A DNA stretch of 16,002 nucleotides from Candidatus Ectomicrobium neotermitis (GTDB lineage Bacteria; Elusimicrobiota; Endomicrobiia; Endomicrobiales; Endomicrobiaceae). The stretch spans positions 1-16,002 of the forward strand of contig JAITBH010000100.1 in NCBI GenBank assembly GCA_031283745.1. Reading direction: 5' to 3'. Both the position numbers and the translations under genes were made by a program. Positions 14,901-16,002 of the stretch are shown here, one piece after another. Positions within the stretch are counted from its first letter, which is position 1, and each line of letters begins with the position of its first letter. The notes below the pieces were generated by a model. That model saw nothing but the letters and a program-made list of their open reading frames with translations, ran no database searches and had not been told where the DNA came from.

Positions 14901-16002
14901 CGCCATACATATAGATAGCACCACCTGAACTTTTAGCGACATTGTTACTAAACTTGGTCTCCCCGCCGATGAAATTAGTTTCGATGGTAGACAACGTCAT
15001 AGGCGAAGCCGAAGCTGCGGAAGTATATACATACAAAGCTCCACCGTTTTCTTGGGCAGTGTTTGAATCAAAGGTTACTGGGGAGTTAGAAATGGTCAAA
15101 ATGGTTTTATAACCCCCGCTCTGACCGACTCTTTGAGCAACCACTGCGGCAGCTCCGCCATTTGTTGATATATTATGAGAAAACAAGATGGGGGTATTGT
15201 CAACATATACCTTAGACATATCGCCAACGACAAAAGCCCCTCCAACTGCGGCTTTGTTTTGGCTGAAGCTGAGATAAGAATTGATGAAATTTGCCCATGG
15301 TTGATTGTTGTCTGATGGATGGTTACTGACATTCAGATTACCGCTGAAAAACCCTCCGCCATATCCGCTCGTCTCATTTCTGTCAAAAACAAGCTGGGAG
15401 TTTCTCACTATCAAGGTTGGGACATAATAAACAGAGGCATCGAAAGAATCCTCAAGATAAATCGCACCGCCTCCTGCAGCTGGGTTTGCCGCCGCATTAG
15501 CTGAGTTCTTGGTGAAATAGACTCTTGAATTGACAAAGGAAACTGTTGATGCCTGCCCGATGGAAATGGCTCCGCCTCTGGCTATGCCTAAAGAACTGAC
15601 GACATTGTTGTTAGTGAAATAAACTGTGGAATTGTTAAAGCTCAAGCCCGATAAAACATTGTTTGTATCTATTGCCCCTTTGATGTCAGCATAAGTGTCA
15701 TCATTATTGATATTTTCATTGTTTTGGAAGGAAATGACTGAATTGTTGAAGGCTACAGATGCTGCTTTTTGGTCTGCGTCTGCTTTTGCGGAAAAAACAG
15801 TTGATTTATTGTTGATAAATTTTGCATTTGCATTGTTAAAGGTGAGTGAAACTGCAGTGTTTACGGCTAAATTATGAAGGTCAAAGCCTGTGCTATTGTC
15901 ATAAATCAAGGTGTTGGTGAGTTTGATGTTTCCACCGATATAGTCAAAGTCGACATTTTTAAAGTAGTTGTAGCCTGCGATGTTCATAGTGCGAACATTT
16001 AT
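11902..16002 (-). CDS. Large Pmp-like autotransporter, partial (N-terminus beyond right edge)
   Basis: At least 1366 residues; the frame is open to the right edge. Although an ATG exists at 15987, the sequence there has no signal peptide, so the true start lies outside. The first 700 or so residues hold about 16 irregular repeats built on GG-A-I/L-Y and F-x-x-N motifs (GGGAIYLEDS, NGGALYVYTS, SGGAIYMYG, AGGAISVYTR, AGGAIYMGDN, SGGAIYATDS and others), the hallmark of Chlamydia polymorphic membrane protein repeats, which fold as a beta-helix. A linker of about 300 residues follows, and the last 280 or so, from about SLYSRMDVMM, form an autotransporter barrel. The protein ends with the strand NIGVNFRY plus 11 further residues closing in KF. 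Such proteins secrete their own passenger to the cell surface, typically as adhesins. No cysteine-rich or catalytic domain is visible. The gene has its own terminator and is the last gene of its transcript. Confidence 0.9.
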   Translation of the reverse strand: MNVRTMNIAGYNYFKNVDFDYIGGNIKLTNTLIYDNSTGFDLHNLAVNTAVSLTFNNANAKFINNKSTVFSAKADADQKAASVAFNNSVISFQNNENINNDDTYADIKGAIDTNNVLSGLSFNNSTVYFTNNNVVSSLGIARGGAISIGQASTVSFVNSRVYFTKNSANAAANPAAGGGAIYLEDSFDASVYYVPTLIVRNSQLVFDRNETSGYGGGFFSGNLNVSNHPSDNNQPWANFINSYLSFSQNKAAVGGAFVVGDMSKVYVDNTPILFSHNISTNGGAAAVVAQRVGQSGGYKTILTISNSPVTFDSNTAQENGGALYVYTSAASASPMTLSTIETNFIGGETKFSNNVAKSSGGAIYMYGGQNINRTSVVFSGGNKSNFSNNSALLAGGAISVYTRSSLIFAAQTSFVENTAPKGGALYVEYSIPDGTKGVSDGNGDEPSIFFNNADTVFSGNTADEGAVAYIKGAKEVPVDATGKTLSKYAGIHFNGGNVTFINNRSTGTDSKGIISFDYDTSGNSYSTITFSNNVNVTAINNEATQGGFLYLTWDNISEAGLIFDGTVNISGNRAAQGAALYLSAEVVGSYTVNIGTVTFTGNTTISNNIMTAGDNTDLVNGGGAIYFESNDDPYAKNLSVDFSQVKSLRAYGNTNTASGGFTFLYKRTMEFNGNVAISYNESRRAGGAIYMGDNSTLDLNTVGNRGDIYFVDNVAASSGGAIYATDSTLNLNAQTGNIVFTGNTDTTGRPNDVYLDAGASIDVKTGAGNIYFASGISGVAGTQITAQESGTGRTVIGGNVYLAGEIAVNGTGKIYLSGNSGAKGDYAGKAMYVSSVSVSLQTTPGGTFGVGDPNSGSKSKLLIDGMQIGKGGTLEIVINAGSRGYGQVVVSSYIYVDNTDTSSKLRLNVKGNGWTKGKAIVRAGDENATKADEWYLGAFSDFDYAAIDEYTKVLSISQDKTNKYTGEFEVLRHQDFNDLPTLSQNQKEIGKSISASKWTTNTDATDFVKALRVYIGDKGDEKGKEALDSLSGVFLVNALKMGAVQDNASSLYSRMDVMMRTNKVFRTREDIIYDSIWLLPTFKNVHYKEDDSNPRSFNANAYGAKAGVNIIVTEKVLGGFFLDLDINNLKQGDDTASMTKVGAGGFLGIYGQKIDVKINLAAAQQSFSTKRKFLLQSNTEGNYYVREAIADFHSYSINLGGEVAYIVGISNEVEMRPFVGLQNTAVFNDEINERMGDIINLKVESDQFLRSDFTAGIKIADATGGKGLKWYGKIYAGYILVGNSNDYEISFQTESMNGGARRNIRSYDEKRLFGGLGAGAEWSVKTDVSLYTNIDALVGDNSYGYFANIGVNFRYGGNSKVRENKF

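Noticed and set aside
11902..15987. DNA-level CRISPR or tandem repeat array in the right third of the window
   Set aside because: The recurring GCTCCGCC-like words encode the GG-A-I protein repeats, are degenerate and unevenly spaced, and lie in one open frame.
15985..15987. ATG at 15987 as the autotransporter start
   Set aside because: The frame stays open to the window edge, no ribosome binding site precedes it, and the following residues are not a signal peptide.

Overview
The window looks like chromosome from a diderm, host-associated or fermentative bacterium of moderately low GC. Two predicted outer-membrane proteins point to a diderm: a POTRA-like/barrel protein and a Chlamydia-Pmp-style autotransporter. 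The mix of gene families (PIN-PhoH ATPase, RlmB, ECF T component, GG-A-I repeat autotransporter) recalls Elusimicrobiota/Endomicrobia or treponeme-like spirochaetes. This placement is a weak inference from family content; no rRNA or marker protein is present to settle it. Shine-Dalgarno sites (AGGAG/GGAGG) are clear on most genes.

Region 1 (1-1680, leftward): an AT-rich DNA-modification cassette. A short Xre/C-protein-like HTH gene is broken by a frameshift. It is followed within a few bases by a beta-class DNA methyltransferase with a TSPPY motif, then by a second methyltransferase with a DPPY motif that runs off the left edge. This is the layout of a type II restriction-modification system with two methyltransferases; any endonuclease would lie outside the window.

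Region 2 (1681-1820): a non-coding junction with overlapping inverted repeats, a poly-T tract and a stretch resembling the 3' end of a tRNA-Ser. It separates the cassette from the older chromosomal block.

Region 3 (1821-6934, leftward): a tightly packed five-gene operon, rlmB - outer-membrane protein - phoH - PHP phosphoesterase - ecfT, with stop/start overlaps at three of four junctions. It mixes ribosome modification, RNA/nucleotide turnover, an envelope protein and a vitamin/metal transporter subunit. The ecfT 3' end runs through a purine-rich low-complexity tract that gives the protein an odd basic tail. A strong hairpin lies just upstream of rlmB.

Region 4 (7006-9424): an acyl-CoA synthetase (leftward) and a small multi-span membrane protein (rightward), transcribed divergently from a roughly 160-bp intergenic region with recognisable promoters both ways.

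Region 5 (9421-11815, leftward): cardiolipin synthase followed by a stand-alone Cas4/AddB-like PD-(D/E)XK nuclease with four cysteines. The cls start lies only a few bases after a -10 box and has no Shine-Dalgarno site, so its mRNA may be leaderless.

Region 6 (11831-16002, leftward): the 3' terminator and most of a very large Pmp-like autotransporter whose N-terminus lies beyond the right edge.

I see no clearly undescribed multi-gene defence or biosynthetic system. The points most worth a second look are the broken regulator of the methyltransferase cassette, the conserved-looking mixed operon, the cls/nuclease pair and the autotransporter.
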